A stretch of DNA of 6,222 nt from NCBI GenBank assembly GCA_023424275.1, contig JAFAED010000527.1, positions 1-6,222 of the forward strand. The letters run 5' to 3'. A program made the position numbers and the translations under genes. Under the pieces are notes generated by a model. That model had not been told where the DNA came from. It made no database searches and saw only the letters and a program-made list of their open reading frames with translations. Origin of the DNA: Pseudomonadota bacterium (GTDB lineage: Bacteria; Pseudomonadota; Alphaproteobacteria; Sphingomonadales; Sphingomonadaceae). This document shows positions 5,970-6,222 of the stretch, piece after piece. Position 1 is the first letter of the stretch. Each line of letters starts with the position of its first letter.

Positions 5970-6222
5970 CTAATGCTTGCCGATCGACGCCACGACGCGG
6001 CCGATGACATACATTTCGTCATCGTGCGCAGTTTCGGGGCTGACGTTCGGATTGTCGCTCTTGATCTTGTAGCTGCCATCGGGGTTCGCCCAGATACGCT
6101 TCACCATCCCGATATCGGCAACCGCGATCGCCCAGACTTCATCCTGCTCGTTGATTCGCTTGCGCCGCAAGTCGACGATGCCGATCGCACCGTCCAGCAA
6201 CGTCGGCTTCATCGAATCGCCC
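5970..6222 (-). CDS. S24 family peptidase / LexA-CI-type repressor, C-terminal part (partial)
   Basis: The gene enters from the right edge on the minus strand, and the last 83 codons are visible, ending in TAG (5972-5970). The first visible residues are GDSMKPTLLDG, the nucleophile motif of S24 peptidases with the catalytic serine at visible residue 3. The general-base lysine fits the K of GMVKRIW, 38 residues later, close to the 37-residue Ser-Lys spacing of LexA. The remaining order, a VDLRRKRI strand, DEVWAIAV, the MVKRIW strand, YKIKSDNP and a final YVIGRVVASIG, is the standard fold of this domain. Such proteins are self-cleaving repressors activated by RecA during DNA damage, usually with an N-terminal helix-turn-helix domain, which would lie outside the window. 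In a prophage next to a tail module the likely role is the immunity repressor. A host S24 protein or non-DNA-binding UmuD-like member cannot be excluded. Confidence 0.88.
   Translation of the reverse strand, partial: GDSMKPTLLDGAIGIVDLRRKRINEQDEVWAIAVADIGMVKRIWANPDGSYKIKSDNPNVSPETAHDDEMYVIGRVVASIGKH

Overview
The window is the right part of the tail-morphogenesis module of a P2-like (contractile-tail myovirus) prophage, followed by a leftward-reading accessory and lysogeny segment. The host is most likely a high-GC alphaproteobacterium, and a sphingomonad would fit. The late genes are about 70% GC where I hand-counted (44 of 60 bases at 1321-1380) and use GC-ending codons throughout. No host gene is visible, so the genus is inference only.

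Layout, left to right. (1) 1-121 is the C-terminus of the major tail tube protein (P2 FII type). (2) 122-241 is a gap with two nested GC-rich inverted repeats and the ribosome binding site of the next gene. (3) 242-729 is the P2 E/E' pair: a tail assembly chaperone with a T TTT TTT slippery heptamer and an overlapping GpE-family frame in -1. The heptamer lies exactly 10 nt after a GGGAG Shine-Dalgarno-like element. (4) 726-3056 is the tape measure protein (T type). (5) 3062-3637 is the tail protein U homologue, with an N-terminal extension. (6) 3637-4635 is the D-type tail/late control protein. The order FII-E-E'-T-U-D is that of P2. The genes overlap or nearly abut from E to D, so they almost certainly form one late transcript with coupled translation.

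On the other side of a 9-bp hairpin at 4731-4752, the reading direction changes. Three genes run on the minus strand: a 329-aa protein of unknown function with clearly lower GC (27 of 60 bases at 5041-5100), a 39-aa ORF with a very strong ribosome binding site, and the C-terminal catalytic half of an S24 (LexA/CI-type) protease-repressor that runs off the right edge. The S24 gene is the best candidate for the prophage immunity repressor. The low-GC gene between it and the tail genes looks like an accessory cargo gene (moron) expressed from the lysogen.

The tail genes cooperate in tail assembly. The E and E+E' chaperones load the T tape measure, FII polymerises around it as the tube, and U and D are needed for completing the tail and its baseplate hub. 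The most interesting items are the compact frameshift signal, the nested hairpins in front of E, the unusual architecture of U, and the uncharacterised low-GC minus-strand cassette.
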